DNA from: Xanthomonas arboricola pv. populi
GTDB taxonomy: Bacteria; Pseudomonadota; Gammaproteobacteria; Xanthomonadales; Xanthomonadaceae
DNA length: 64,000 nt
NCBI RefSeq assembly: GCF_002939945.1
Contig: NZ_MDEB01000008.1
Coordinates: 62,001 to 126,000, forward strand
Direction of reading: 5' to 3'
Made by a program: the position numbers and the translations under genes
Notes under the pieces: model-generated
What the model saw: the letters and a program-made list of their open reading frames with translations, nothing else
What the model was told of the DNA's origin: nothing
Database searches by the model: none
Shown: positions 8,540-22,977 of the stretch, in pieces
Layout of the letters: each line of letters begins with the position of its first letter
How positions within the stretch are numbered: position 1 is the first letter of the stretch

Positions 8540-8920
8540 ATGCGCGCTGTCCTGCCTACCGCCCGTCTGGCCTGTACCCTGGTCGCGCTGGCGGCATTGA
8601 GTGCCTGCGGTTCACCGCAACCGGACGAGCAGGAAGCCGTCTCCGCCAAGGCGCAGCAAGCCGCCGAACAAGCCGCCGCACCGGCACCGGCCGCCGCGCC
8701 CGAAGCGCCGCCGATCGGCAGCTGCGATGCCACCCAGGTGCAGTCGCTGGTGGGCCAGGCGCTGACCGATGCGGTGAGCGACCAGGCCCGCAACGATGCC
8801 GGCGCCAAATCGGTGCGCGTGCTCAAACCCGGCCAGATGACGACGATGGAGTTCAACGGCGAACGGCTCAATCTGGAAGTGGATGCCAAGAACGTGATCG
8901 CCTCGGTGCGCTGCGGCTGA
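8540..8920 (+). CDS. Lipoprotein, peptidase inhibitor I78 family
   Basis: A 126-residue lipoprotein: signal ACTLVALAALSAC (Cys about 24), an Ala/Gln/Pro-rich linker to residue 56, then a complete I78 domain (SCDATQVQSLVGQ, AKSVRVLKPGQMTTMEF, LNLEVDAKNVIASVRCG) with the paired Cys residues at its ends. I78 proteins inhibit secreted serine proteases; in Xanthomonads, which secrete several, it may protect the envelope. GGAG lies upstream of ATG 8540. Stand-alone gene divergent from topoisomerase IB. Confidence 0.88.
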   Translation: MRAVLPTARLACTLVALAALSACGSPQPDEQEAVSAKAQQAAEQAAAPAPAAAPEAPPIGSCDATQVQSLVGQALTDAVSDQARNDAGAKSVRVLKPGQMTTMEFNGERLNLEVDAKNVIASVRCG

Positions 8921-8927
8921 GCACAGG

Positions 8928-8955
8928 TCGGCGCCTGTTGGCGAACGGGCGCCGA
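8928..8955. terminator. Hairpin after I78 gene
   Basis: An 8-bp GC stem (8928-8935 with 8948-8955) begins 8 bp after the stop at 8920. No T-run follows; probable 3' hairpin of the I78 transcript. Confidence 0.35.
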
Positions 8956-9122
8956 GCCAGCTGGCACAAGGCCTTGCGGCCGCCCTCGTTGCAGCTGTAA
9001 CGGTGTATTGCGGCACCGCATCAACTGTGGTCTAGTCGATCATCCGGTGACCTCTTCGAAACGCTCCACGGATCGAGCGCTGCAACGTCGTCGCCGCTCT
9101 CCCAGATCGCAAAGAGGCAGAC

Positions 9123-15206
<6,084 letters not shown>

Positions 15207-15880
15207 GTGTTGACCAGCGCGTGGGCTCGGCGCCCATCGCTGGTTGTCGCGTTACCTGCGGGCAAGCCGCGCGCGACAAGACCGCATGACGCTGCGCGAT
15301 GCAGCGCATCCACAGCGCGGAAAACGCTCGCATGCGCGACGAAACCATCGCCTCCGCCTGGCGCAAGACCAGGCGCGACACCTGCCTGCCCGCGCAGGCC
15401 AAACGCCTCCAGGCGCAACGCCAACTTCGCTTCCGCAAGGTCGTGTCTTATCCGACCCGCAACGCGCGACGAATAAGCGAGGTTCTTCCACCATCGGCAT
15501 CGCGTCGAACGCGCGCCGGGCCGGAGCGCAGTGGCGGCAGACACAAGCGTCCATCCGCCATGCAGGCTCCACACACAGGCATGTATCAGGCAGCCGTCGG
15601 CCCCCACGCAGGCCTGCATCGATCTGCAGCCTCGACAATTGCACCGGTCATAAAAATGTGATTTAAGTCACATATCTACTGTCGCCATGTAACGCGAGCC
15701 CGGCCAATCACCACCGACGCGCGGGACGTTCTGCGCCGAACTGGATGTCCTGGGCAGTGACGGCAGTCGGTCCCCATCCCAGGTGCGGGCAGCACTGCCG
15801 CCGTGGGCTCCAGACCTCGTTCACGTGTCGCCGCGCCACGCGGCGGCGAAGCCGTGGGCCTCCACCAAGGAATCAACCTC
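15207..15880. other. 674-bp non-coding region between gltD and the acyltransferase gene
   Basis: No frame here has credible coding character. The last 230 bp contain an AT-rich patch with a perfect Clp/CRP-type palindrome (15657-15672), making a promoter or leader for the acyltransferase gene likely. The first 400 bp hold nothing I recognise. Confidence 0.5.
15657..15672. promoter_or_regulatory. Clp/CRP-type operator (TGTGA-N6-TCACA)
   Basis: Sequence TGTGATTTAAGTCACA is a perfect match to the CRP-family consensus, which the Xanthomonas regulator Clp also recognises. It lies in an AT-rich patch 208 bp before the acyltransferase ATG (15881) and 450 bp after gltD. Clp controls virulence factors such as exopolysaccharide and extracellular enzymes; direct control of this gene is inference from position. 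Confidence 0.65.
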
Positions 15881-16969
15881 ATGACGCAGCAACCCGCTAC
15901 CAGCAAGCACGAACGCGACGACTGGGTGGACTGGCTCCGCGGCGCCAGCGTGTTGATGGTGATCGTGCTGCACGCCTATGGCTTCGCCTTCGATGCCTAC
16001 CCGGAACTGCGCGGCGGTGCGGCTGAAGAAAGCAGCGCACTGATGCTGTCGATCGAGCGCCTCAACCGCTCGCTGGCGCCGCTGCGCATGCAGCTGATGT
16101 TCCTGCTCTCGGGCCTGTTCGTGACGCGTGGGCTGGACAAGGGCATCGCGCCTTACCTCAACGGCAAGCTGCGGCATGTGCTGTATCCCTATCTGCTCTG
16201 GTCGGTGCTGATCTTCGCCCTGCGCGAGGCAGGCTCGGTGCTGGCCAAGTCCGAACCCATCGCCTGGCTGGATCTGGGCAAGATCGCGGTCGGCAACGTG
16301 GCGCTGACCTGGTTCCTGTTCTACCTGTTCGTGTTTCTGGTGCTGGTGCCCTTGCTGCGTCGGCTGCCGGCGCCGTTGGTCCTGGCCGCGACCGTGCTGG
16401 GCTCGGTCTGCCTGGGTCCGCTGCTGCGTCAGGGCGCAGACCCGTTCTATTACTTCGCGTTCTTCTACATCGGCACGTTGCTGGCCGGCCGGGTGCCGGC
16501 CCTGCTACGGCAGGCACCGCGCTGGATCTGGCCGCTGTCGTGCCTGAGCCTGTGCGCCATCGTGCTGATCGCCAATCTCACCGCGCTGCACGGCATCTGG
16601 ATCGGCTATCTGCCGCTGATACTGATCGCGCTGCCACTGCTGATCGCCTTGGCGATGTGGGCGAACCGGCAGCCGGCCGCGCAGGCGATCCGCTATGTGG
16701 GCCGCAACTCGATAGTGTTCTACCTGAGCCACTTTCCGCCCTTCATCGTGCTGGCCTACCTGCTGCCGCGCTGGATCGACGCGGGGACGGTGCTGTTCTT
16801 CGCCTTGTTGGGCATCGGCGTACTGGCGCCGGCCGTGCTGTGCCTGCTGCGCGTACCGGGCCGCCTGCCCGCGCTGAACCTGCTGTTCTCCGCACCGCTG
16901 CCGGTCCGTCGCCCACGCAGCACGTTGCCCGCCGTCGGCAAACTGCACGTCTCGCCGGTGTCCGCATAG
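15881..16969 (+). CDS. Acyltransferase-3 family membrane protein
   Basis: A 362-residue protein with about ten transmembrane helices. The N-terminus DDWVDWLRGASVLMVIVLHAYGF has the Arg and His of the acyltransferase-3 fold (as in OafA, GumF/G-type and OpgC proteins), which moves acetyl or succinyl groups from the cytoplasm onto envelope polysaccharides or glycans. MQLMFLLSGLFV and YVGRNSIVFYLSHF are also typical. AAGGA precedes ATG 15881. The substrate is unknown; osmoregulated glucan or exopolysaccharide decoration are possibilities. A Clp-type palindrome lies 208 bp upstream. Confidence 0.85.
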   Translation: MTQQPATSKHERDDWVDWLRGASVLMVIVLHAYGFAFDAYPELRGGAAEESSALMLSIERLNRSLAPLRMQLMFLLSGLFVTRGLDKGIAPYLNGKLRHVLYPYLLWSVLIFALREAGSVLAKSEPIAWLDLGKIAVGNVALTWFLFYLFVFLVLVPLLRRLPAPLVLAATVLGSVCLGPLLRQGADPFYYFAFFYIGTLLAGRVPALLRQAPRWIWPLSCLSLCAIVLIANLTALHGIWIGYLPLILIALPLLIALAMWANRQPAAQAIRYVGRNSIVFYLSHFPPFIVLAYLLPRWIDAGTVLFFALLGIGVLAPAVLCLLRVPGRLPALNLLFSAPLPVRRPRSTLPAVGKLHVSPVSA

Positions 16970-17118
16970 CGGTCGTCCCTGCCGGCCGTGCCGCTCAGCG
17001 GCACTGCCGATCCGACTGACACTAATGGTGTCGCGCGGTCGCAAGACCACGCATTGCCGTTCGAAAACCCAGGTGATGCATCCCACGCCGCATCACCTGG
17101 GCCGGCGGCAGGCGACCG

Positions 17119-17147
17119 ACCTGCAGCCCTGCGGCAGGGCTGCAGGC
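17119..17147. terminator. Hairpin between convergent acyltransferase and dehydrogenase genes
   Basis: Strong GC hairpin (CCTGCAGCCCT arm, 11-12 bp) 8 bp beyond the stop of the leftward dehydrogenase gene. No T-run on either strand, so termination strength is uncertain. Confidence 0.45.
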
Positions 17148-17154
17148 CAGGCGA

Positions 17155-18213
17155 TCAGGCCGCCTTGTCCAGCGTGGCCATGTCGATCACGAAGCGGTAC
17201 TTCACGTCGCTCTTGAGCATGCGCTCGTAGGCCTCGTTGATCTGGTCGGCGCGGATGGTTTCGATGTCCGAGACAATGTTGTGCTTGGCACAGAAATCCA
17301 GCATTTCCTGGGTCTGGCGGATACCGCCGATCAACGAACCGGCCAGGGTACGGCGCTTCATGACCAGATTGAACACGCTCGGCGACGGATGCGACTCCTC
17401 CGGCACGCCGACCAGCACCATCGCGCCGTCGCGCTTGAGCGCATCGAGGAACGGGTCCAGGTTGTGCGGCGCGGCCACGGTATTGAGGATGAAGTCCAGC
17501 GTGTTGGCCTGCGCGGCCATCTGCGCCTCGTCCCTGGATACCACCACTTCGCTGGCGCCCAGGCGCAGCGCATCGGCGCGCTTGCTCTCGGACGTGGTGA
17601 ACAGCACCACCGTGGCGCCCATCGCCTTGGCGATCTTCACCGCCATGTGGCCCAGACCGCCCAGACCGACCACGCCCACCTTCTGACCGGGACCGACCTT
17701 CCAGTGCGCCAACGGCGAATACGTGGTGATGCCCGCGCACAGCAACGGAGCCACTGCAGCCAGGTTGTCGCTGTGCGAGATGCGCAGCACGTATTTCTGA
17801 TCCACCACGATGTGGTCCGAATAGCCACCGTAGGTGTTCTCGCCGCCACCGAACATCGGGCCGTTATAGGTGCCGGTGAAGCCCTGCTCGCAATACTGCT
17901 CTTCGCCTTCCTGGCAGGACGCGCAGCTGCGGCAGCTGTCGACCATGCAGCCGACACCGGCCAGATCGCCGACCTTGAATCCGGTCACCGCGTCGCCAAC
18001 CGCAGTGACGCGGCCGACGATCTCGTGGCCGGGCACCGCCGGGTAGCGCGTGTTGTGCCATTCGTTGCGCGCGGTATGCAGATCCGAGTGACACACACCG
18101 CAGTAGGCGATATCGATCTGCACATCGTTGGGGCCTGGCGCGCGTCGTTCGAACACGAACGGTGCAAGCGGCTGATCGGCGGTTTGGGCGGCGTACGCGT
18201 GGGCTTGACTCAT
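17155..18213 (-). CDS. Zinc-dependent alcohol dehydrogenase (cinnamyl-alcohol/YahK type)
   Basis: A 352-residue NAD(P)-dependent MDR enzyme that interconverts aldehydes and alcohols. Catalytic zinc ligands: Cys in YCGVCHSDLH, His-Glu in VPGHEIVG, and Cys in APLLCAG. Structural zinc: CRSCASCQEGEEQYC. Rossmann motif GVVGLGGLGHMAV. Ser-Glu-Ser at the end of strand beta-2 (TTSESKR) suggests NADPH preference, as in YahK/AdhA. ATG 18213 with GGAG upstream is preferred over far upstream starts. Single gene, convergent with the acyltransferase gene. Confidence 0.92.
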   Translation of the reverse strand: MSQAHAYAAQTADQPLAPFVFERRAPGPNDVQIDIAYCGVCHSDLHTARNEWHNTRYPAVPGHEIVGRVTAVGDAVTGFKVGDLAGVGCMVDSCRSCASCQEGEEQYCEQGFTGTYNGPMFGGGENTYGGYSDHIVVDQKYVLRISHSDNLAAVAPLLCAGITTYSPLAHWKVGPGQKVGVVGLGGLGHMAVKIAKAMGATVVLFTTSESKRADALRLGASEVVVSRDEAQMAAQANTLDFILNTVAAPHNLDPFLDALKRDGAMVLVGVPEESHPSPSVFNLVMKRRTLAGSLIGGIRQTQEMLDFCAKHNIVSDIETIRADQINEAYERMLKSDVKYRFVIDMATLDKAA

Positions 18214-18523
18214 GAGGAGACTCCAGGATGTGACGTCCCCCGCGACAGTGCGGAAGGACAAAGAAATAAGTGGCTCTAGCTTAAGACAGCCGCCTGTCGC
18301 ACTCCTGCGACAGTGCGTCTTGCCTGTCAGGTTGCGGACGCAACCGCAGCGGCATGGTGCGCCTTGCAGGTGTTTGCGCACGATCAAATACGCGTTTGCC
18401 GGCGTGAATGGCGCGCTAACGCCGGAGCTTCTACGCTGACCAACCACCGTCCTGCCCTGCACCATCCCTGTTGGCCGTGCCCTCCCCCTGCGGCCGCCTA
18501 CGTCGATGCCGAAGGAGGCTTCC
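18214..18523. other. Divergent promoter region of dehydrogenase and first cellulase
   Basis: 310 bp without a gene. It holds an 8-bp palindrome at 18294-18313 (CTGTCGCA-CTCC-TGCGACAG) and a second copy of its right half, GCGACAGTGCG, at 18242-18252, 65 bp away. This may be a regulator binding site for the dehydrogenase gene. A TGTGA half-site is at about 18228. Confidence 0.35.
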
Positions 18524-19597
18524 ATGTTCCGCTCTCCCCCCAAGTTCCCATCCTTGCGCCGTGCCGCACTCGCACTGACCTTGCTTGCTGCAATGCCGCT
18601 GGCGCACGCCGAGGCGCCTGCGCGCCCCGGAAAAGAGCCCAGTGGCCTGAAGTATGTCGGCGTCAATCTGTCCGGCGCCGAGTTCAACTCACGCAAGAAA
18701 CCCGGCACCCTGTTCAAGGACTATACCTACCCGGCCGCGTCGGACTTCAGTTATTTCGCCGGCAAGGGCATGAATACGATTCGCCTGCCGTTCCTGTGGG
18801 AACGCCTGCAGCCACAGCTCAGCGGCGATCTGGATCCGGCGCAATTGGCGCTGCTGAAGAAATCGGTGGATGCGGCCAAGGCCAACAAGCAGTACCTGAT
18901 CCTGGATGTGCACAACTACGCCAAGTACGACGGCAAGCGCATCGGCACCAGCGAGGTGCCCACTGCCGCAGTCGCGGATCTATGGCGCCGGCTGGCGCTC
19001 GAATTCAAGGGCGACACGTCGGTGATCTTCGGGCTGATGAATGAGCCAAACGGCATTTCCGCCACCGATTGGGCAACCGCGGCGCAAGGCGCGATCAATG
19101 CGATCCGCAAGACCGGCGCCAGGAACCTGATCCTGGTGCCGGGCACCGCCTACAGCGGCGCGCATAGCTGGCGCAGCGCCAGCTACGGCGTCTCCAATGC
19201 CAAGGCCTTGGAGATTCTCAAGGACCCGGGCAACAACCTGGCCTTCGAAGCGCATCAGTATCTGGACAACGACTACAGCGGCACCAAGCCGGTATGCACC
19301 AGCGCCACGGTCGGCGAAGAAAAGCTGCGCGGCTTCACCGCATGGCTGCGCGAGAACAAGCAGAAGGGCTTTCTGGGCGAATTCGGCACCGCCAACAATC
19401 CGGTCTGCGACCAGGCGTTGGAAGGCATGCTGACCTACATGGAAAAGAACAGCGACGTGTGGCTGGGCTGGACCTGGTGGGCCGCAGGCGCATGGTGGAA
19501 GCCGGAGTACTTCTTCACCGTACAGCCGGGCAAGGACGGCAGCGACAAGCCGCAGATGTCGATTTTGAGCAAGTACGCCCGCCGCGCGACCAAGTAA
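18524..19597 (+). CDS. Secreted cellulase, glycoside hydrolase family 5 (paralogue 1)
   Basis: A 357-residue endo-beta-1,4-glucanase without a carbohydrate-binding module. Signal peptide 1-30 (ALALTLLAAMPLAHA); mature enzyme starts near EAPARP. GH5 motifs: RLPFLWERLQP, DVHNYAKY, acid/base Glu174 in FGLMNEPNG, HQYLDND, nucleophile Glu286 in GFLGEFGT, and WTWWAAGAWW at the substrate cleft. ATG 18524 follows GAAGGAGG. First of three tandem paralogues; it differs from the others in having an 11-residue extension (EAPARPGKEPS) after the signal peptide. It probably degrades plant cell wall glucan after type II secretion. Confidence 0.93.
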   Translation: MFRSPPKFPSLRRAALALTLLAAMPLAHAEAPARPGKEPSGLKYVGVNLSGAEFNSRKKPGTLFKDYTYPAASDFSYFAGKGMNTIRLPFLWERLQPQLSGDLDPAQLALLKKSVDAAKANKQYLILDVHNYAKYDGKRIGTSEVPTAAVADLWRRLALEFKGDTSVIFGLMNEPNGISATDWATAAQGAINAIRKTGARNLILVPGTAYSGAHSWRSASYGVSNAKALEILKDPGNNLAFEAHQYLDNDYSGTKPVCTSATVGEEKLRGFTAWLRENKQKGFLGEFGTANNPVCDQALEGMLTYMEKNSDVWLGWTWWAAGAWWKPEYFFTVQPGKDGSDKPQMSILSKYARRATK

Positions 19598-19618
19598 CCC
19601 GCGCGGGCTGGTCGATCA

Positions 19619-19658
19619 CGGTGGTCGCAGCTGTTGCTGCGGTCACCGTTTTTTTTTT
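19619..19658 (+). terminator. Rho-independent terminator after cellulase 1
   Basis: A 12-bp stem with two G-U pairs (19619-19630 with 19637-19648) and 6-nt loop, followed by ten T. It isolates the first cellulase gene from the second. Confidence 0.85.
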
Positions 19659-20068
19659 GCGCGCCATCGGCCACGCGTTGCGTTCTGATAATGCCCTACG
19701 TAGTGCGGCGCACGTCGCAATTGCGATGTACATCGCTATCAGGCGCACAACGCCATCAACCTGCGGCGTTGCGATCGCACGACAGCAGTCCAGGGATGCT
19801 GGATGCGGCGTCTTCCGTAGCTATTCGGCGCAGATTGCAATCGGCATGCAACGCGAGTGACCGCGCAGTGTCGCTTTACCACAACAAAGCGTGTGCATGT
19901 TTGGCAATAACTGCGAAGTCGCTCACGGCTCTAATTAAGTGATATCTCGCATTCGTAGTTTGAATGTCCGGATGCGCTTAGGGTGAAACCCGATGCAGTG
20001 TCGTCATGCCCGTGGCAAGCCCACGCCGGGGCAATGCATCTCCCCCGCGAATGCTTCAGGAGTCACCC
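19659..20068. other. Promoter region of cellulase 2
   Basis: About 410 bp without a gene. GC content falls around 19860-19960. A degenerate GTGATATCTCGCA stretch at about 19939 is only a poor Clp match. The string GCGCTTAGG (near 19975) is shared with the upstream region of the third cellulase, near 21516. Confidence 0.35.
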
Positions 20069-21115
20069 ATGTTGCCCTCCCCCACTCCGGCGCGCCGGCT
20101 GTCCAGCCGTGCGTTGTCATTGCTGCTGCTTGTCATTGTGCCGTTCGCACATGCACAGACCCGCCTGAAGTACGCAGGCGTCAATCTTTCCGGTGCCGAG
20201 ATCAAATCCTCGCAAAAACCCGGGGTGCTCAACGTCGACTACCTGTATCCGGCCGCCAGCGATTACCGCTACTTCGCCGGCAAACACATGAACATCGTTC
20301 GGCTGCCCATCCTGTGGGAGCGCCTGCAACCCAAGGCAGGCGGCGAGCTGGATGCAGCGCAGTTGGCGCTGATCCGCCAGGCCGTGGTCAACGCGAAGGC
20401 CGCAAAGGTCTACCTGATCCTGGATATCCACAACTACGCCAGGTATTACGGCAACAAGATCGGCAGCGCGCGCGTGCCGATCAGCACCTTCAACGATCTG
20501 TGGCAGCGCCTGGCGATCGCCTTCAAGAACGACAACAGCGTGATCTTCGGGCTGATGAACGAGCCTTACGACATCAATCCGCAATCCTGGGCCAACGCGG
20601 CGCAGGCATCGATCGACACCATCCGCAAAACCGGTGCCAACAATCTGATCCTGGTGCCCGGCGCGCTATGGAGTGGCGCGCACAGCTGGTATTCCACCGT
20701 TGCCGGCCAGTCCAACGCAGTGGCACTGGCATCCATTCGCGACCCGCTCAATCGCTACGCCATCGAAGTGCATCAGTACCTGGATACGGACTCCAGCGGC
20801 ACCAGCGCCGGGTGCGTCAGCAGCACCGTCGGTGCCGAACGCCTGCGCAGTTTTACCCAGTGGCTGCGCATCAATCACAAGCAGGGCTTTCTCGGCGAGT
20901 TCGGCACCGGCAACAACGCCACCTGCAACAGCGCACTCAACGGCATGCTGGGGTATCTGGAAACCAATCGCGACGTGTGGGTGGGCTGGACCTGGTGGGC
21001 CGCCGGCGCGTGGTGGAACCGCACCTACCCCTTCAACGTGCAGCCCGATGCGCAGGGCCGCGACAAGCCGCAGATGTCGATCCTGAGCGCGCGCGCAAAA
21101 CGCATCACCCAATAG
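20069..21115 (+). CDS. Secreted cellulase, glycoside hydrolase family 5 (paralogue 2)
   Basis: A 348-residue GH5 endoglucanase closely similar to its neighbours. Signal peptide 1-29 (ALSLLLLVIVPFAHA), mature start QTRLKYAGVNLSGAE. Acid/base Glu165 in FGLMNEPYD, nucleophile Glu277 in GFLGEFGTGNN, and WTWWAAGAWWNRTYPF. ATG 20069 after CAGGAG fits the signal peptide; the frame stays open upstream to 20006. NEPYD instead of NEPNG is the main change near the active site and might affect substrate choice. Separate transcription unit by its upstream terminator. Confidence 0.93.
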   Translation: MLPSPTPARRLSSRALSLLLLVIVPFAHAQTRLKYAGVNLSGAEIKSSQKPGVLNVDYLYPAASDYRYFAGKHMNIVRLPILWERLQPKAGGELDAAQLALIRQAVVNAKAAKVYLILDIHNYARYYGNKIGSARVPISTFNDLWQRLAIAFKNDNSVIFGLMNEPYDINPQSWANAAQASIDTIRKTGANNLILVPGALWSGAHSWYSTVAGQSNAVALASIRDPLNRYAIEVHQYLDTDSSGTSAGCVSSTVGAERLRSFTQWLRINHKQGFLGEFGTGNNATCNSALNGMLGYLETNRDVWVGWTWWAAGAWWNRTYPFNVQPDAQGRDKPQMSILSARAKRITQ

Positions 21116-21125
21116 TCGGAGCAGG

Positions 21126-21203
21126 CAGCGTGCGACGGGTAATCGTCGGACGCTGCGGAGCAAACACCCGGCATTGGCATGTACCGCAGTACATGCCAAT
21201 GCC
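21126..21203. repeat. Two hairpins after cellulase 2
   Basis: Hairpin A at about 21126-21157 (GCAGCGTGCGACG arm with one bulge) and hairpin B, a perfect 15-bp stem at 21170-21203 (GGCATTGGCATGTAC arm, 4-nt loop). Neither has a T-run. They probably mark the 3' end of the cellulase 2 transcript. Confidence 0.55.
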
Positions 21204-21365
21204 AGGCAGCAGCCGTGCCCAGCCGCGGGGGCCAGTCGTCACGCAAGAAAACGCCAGCACCTAGCGCGCTCTAGCGCCCGCTGCGTGTGCGCGCGCAGCA
21301 GCGGTGCAGCGTCAGTGATCCGACGTCGCACCGTTGACGGCGAGCGCATCCATTCGCCGATTTTT

Positions 21366-21396
21366 CGACAGCGCCATGCATGCGATGGCGCTGTCG
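21366..21396. repeat. Perfect 12-bp inverted repeat in the cellulase 2-3 spacer
   Basis: Arms CGACAGCGCCAT and ATGGCGCTGTCG around a 7-nt centre. It lies 230-260 bp before cellulase 3 in a 507-bp non-coding spacer (21116-21622), and could be an operator or an RNA hairpin. Nothing else recognisable in the spacer apart from hairpins at 21126-21203. Confidence 0.5.
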
Positions 21397-21622
21397 ACAA
21401 GCGTGCGCGGCCGCTTTCAGCGCGGCGCGTCACAGCGTGCTGTTCCAGAACGTGACCCCTGCGGTAAGTGACTGCGACCCAGCCTACACATTTAGTTCAC
21501 GTTCGATGTGGTGAGCGCTTAGGCACGGCAGATGCATTGGTTACGACAGGTGTGGCGCACCTCGCGCAGATCGCACGCAACCCGCTGCGACACACCTTCC
21601 CCGTCGTCGAAGGAGCTGTTTT

Positions 21623-22684
21623 ATGTCTGCTATCTCTCAAACGCTGCGCACCGTTTTCCGCTGCGCCCTGCTCTGCATGCTGTTCGGCACATTCGCACCC
21701 GTCTACGCACAAACACGCGCACTGACGTATGCCGGGGTCAATTTATCCGGCGCCGAATTCGCATCGTCCAAAAAACCCGGCGTCCTTAATAAGGACTATA
21801 TGTATGCCTCAGCCAGCGATTACACCTATTTCGCCGGCGTCGGCATGAACACGATCCGCCTGCCGGTGCTGTGGGAACGTCTGCAACCAAGTGCGCGCGG
21901 CGAACTGGATCCGGCCCAATTGGCCCTGGTACGGCAAGCCGTGGCACGCGCCAAGGCATCGGGCATGTATCTGGTGCTGGACATCCACAATTACGGCAAG
22001 TACTACGGTTACAAGATCGGCGGCGACCAGGTGTCGAACGCCACGTTCGCCGATCTGTGGCGTCGCCTTGCGCTGGTGTTTCCCAGCGACAACGCCGTGA
22101 TCTTCGGGCTGATGAATGAGCCCAACGGCGTCTCGGCCAGCGGCTGGGCCGGTACCGCACAGGCAGCCATCGATGCGATTCGTGCCACCGGTGCCAACAA
22201 TCTGATTCTGGTACCGGGCGCGTTATGGACCGGTGCGCACAGCTGGTATTCGCCCACCAACGATGGCTATTCCAACGCAACCGCATTGGTTTCGATCTAC
22301 GATCCGCTCAATCGCTACGCGTTCGAAGTGCATCAATACCTGGATGCCGATTCCAGCGGCACCACCAATGTCTGCGTCAGTGGCACCATCGGTGTCGAGC
22401 GTCTGCGCAGCTTCACCGAATGGTTGCGCACCAACCACAAACGCGGATTTCTGGGCGAATTCGGCACCGGCAACAACCCCGTCTGCAATGAAGCCCTGCG
22501 CGGCATGCTCCGCTATATTGATGCCAATGCAGATGTCTGGTCGGGCTGGACGTGGTGGGCTGCCGGTTCGTGGTGGAATGTCAGTTACGAGTACAGCGTG
22601 CAACCCAACAAGGACGGCACCGACAGGCCGCAGATGTCCATCCTCTCGCCCCAGGCGGTCCACGCCACACGCGCTATCCCGTAA
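21623..22684 (+). CDS. Secreted cellulase, glycoside hydrolase family 5 (paralogue 3)
   Basis: A 353-residue GH5 endoglucanase. Signal peptide 1-29 (CALLCMLFGTFAPVYA), mature start QTRALTYAGVNLSGAE. Acid/base Glu166 in FGLMNEPNGVSASGW, nucleophile Glu279 in GFLGEFGTGNN, WTWWAAGSWWNVSYEY. GAAGGAG precedes ATG 21623. Sequence is nearer to paralogue 2 than to 1 in the mature N-terminus (QTR), but it keeps NEPNG like paralogue 1. Coding sequence is a little less GC-rich than its neighbours. No cellulose-binding module or linker. Confidence 0.93.
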   Translation: MSAISQTLRTVFRCALLCMLFGTFAPVYAQTRALTYAGVNLSGAEFASSKKPGVLNKDYMYASASDYTYFAGVGMNTIRLPVLWERLQPSARGELDPAQLALVRQAVARAKASGMYLVLDIHNYGKYYGYKIGGDQVSNATFADLWRRLALVFPSDNAVIFGLMNEPNGVSASGWAGTAQAAIDAIRATGANNLILVPGALWTGAHSWYSPTNDGYSNATALVSIYDPLNRYAFEVHQYLDADSSGTTNVCVSGTIGVERLRSFTEWLRTNHKRGFLGEFGTGNNPVCNEALRGMLRYIDANADVWSGWTWWAAGSWWNVSYEYSVQPNKDGTDRPQMSILSPQAVHATRAIP

Positions 22685-22708
22685 TGTGAGGCAACTGGGG
22701 TGCGAGTC

Positions 22709-22740
22709 AAGCGAGCCGCCGCAAGGCGGCTCGCTTTTGC
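22709..22740 (+). terminator. Terminator after cellulase 3
   Basis: A 12-bp stem (AAGCGAGCCGCC, GCAA tetraloop) followed by a short T-rich tail, 25 bp after the stop. Confidence 0.8.
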
Positions 22741-22977
22741 GTCTTTCGCACTGGCTGTATGTCGGGTTACAGACCGAATAGGCTGTCTCGGTCTAGCAAC
22801 GCTTCCATCGCTCCGAACCACCAGTTGATGAACGTGCGTGCGGCATCAGCCGTACCGTCAGCGCATCATCACCGAAGCTTGAGCTCACTGAACTTTCGCG
22901 GCGGCTTCCAGCGGTTTTTCACCTGGCAGCGATAAAGCCACGTCCAGCATGGGCGCACTTCACTGCAGGAGCATCAC

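Noticed and set aside
19939..19955. Clp-like site before cellulase 2 (GTGATATCTCGCA)
   Set aside because: Second half-site does not match TCACA; too weak to list as an operator although Clp control of cellulases is plausible.
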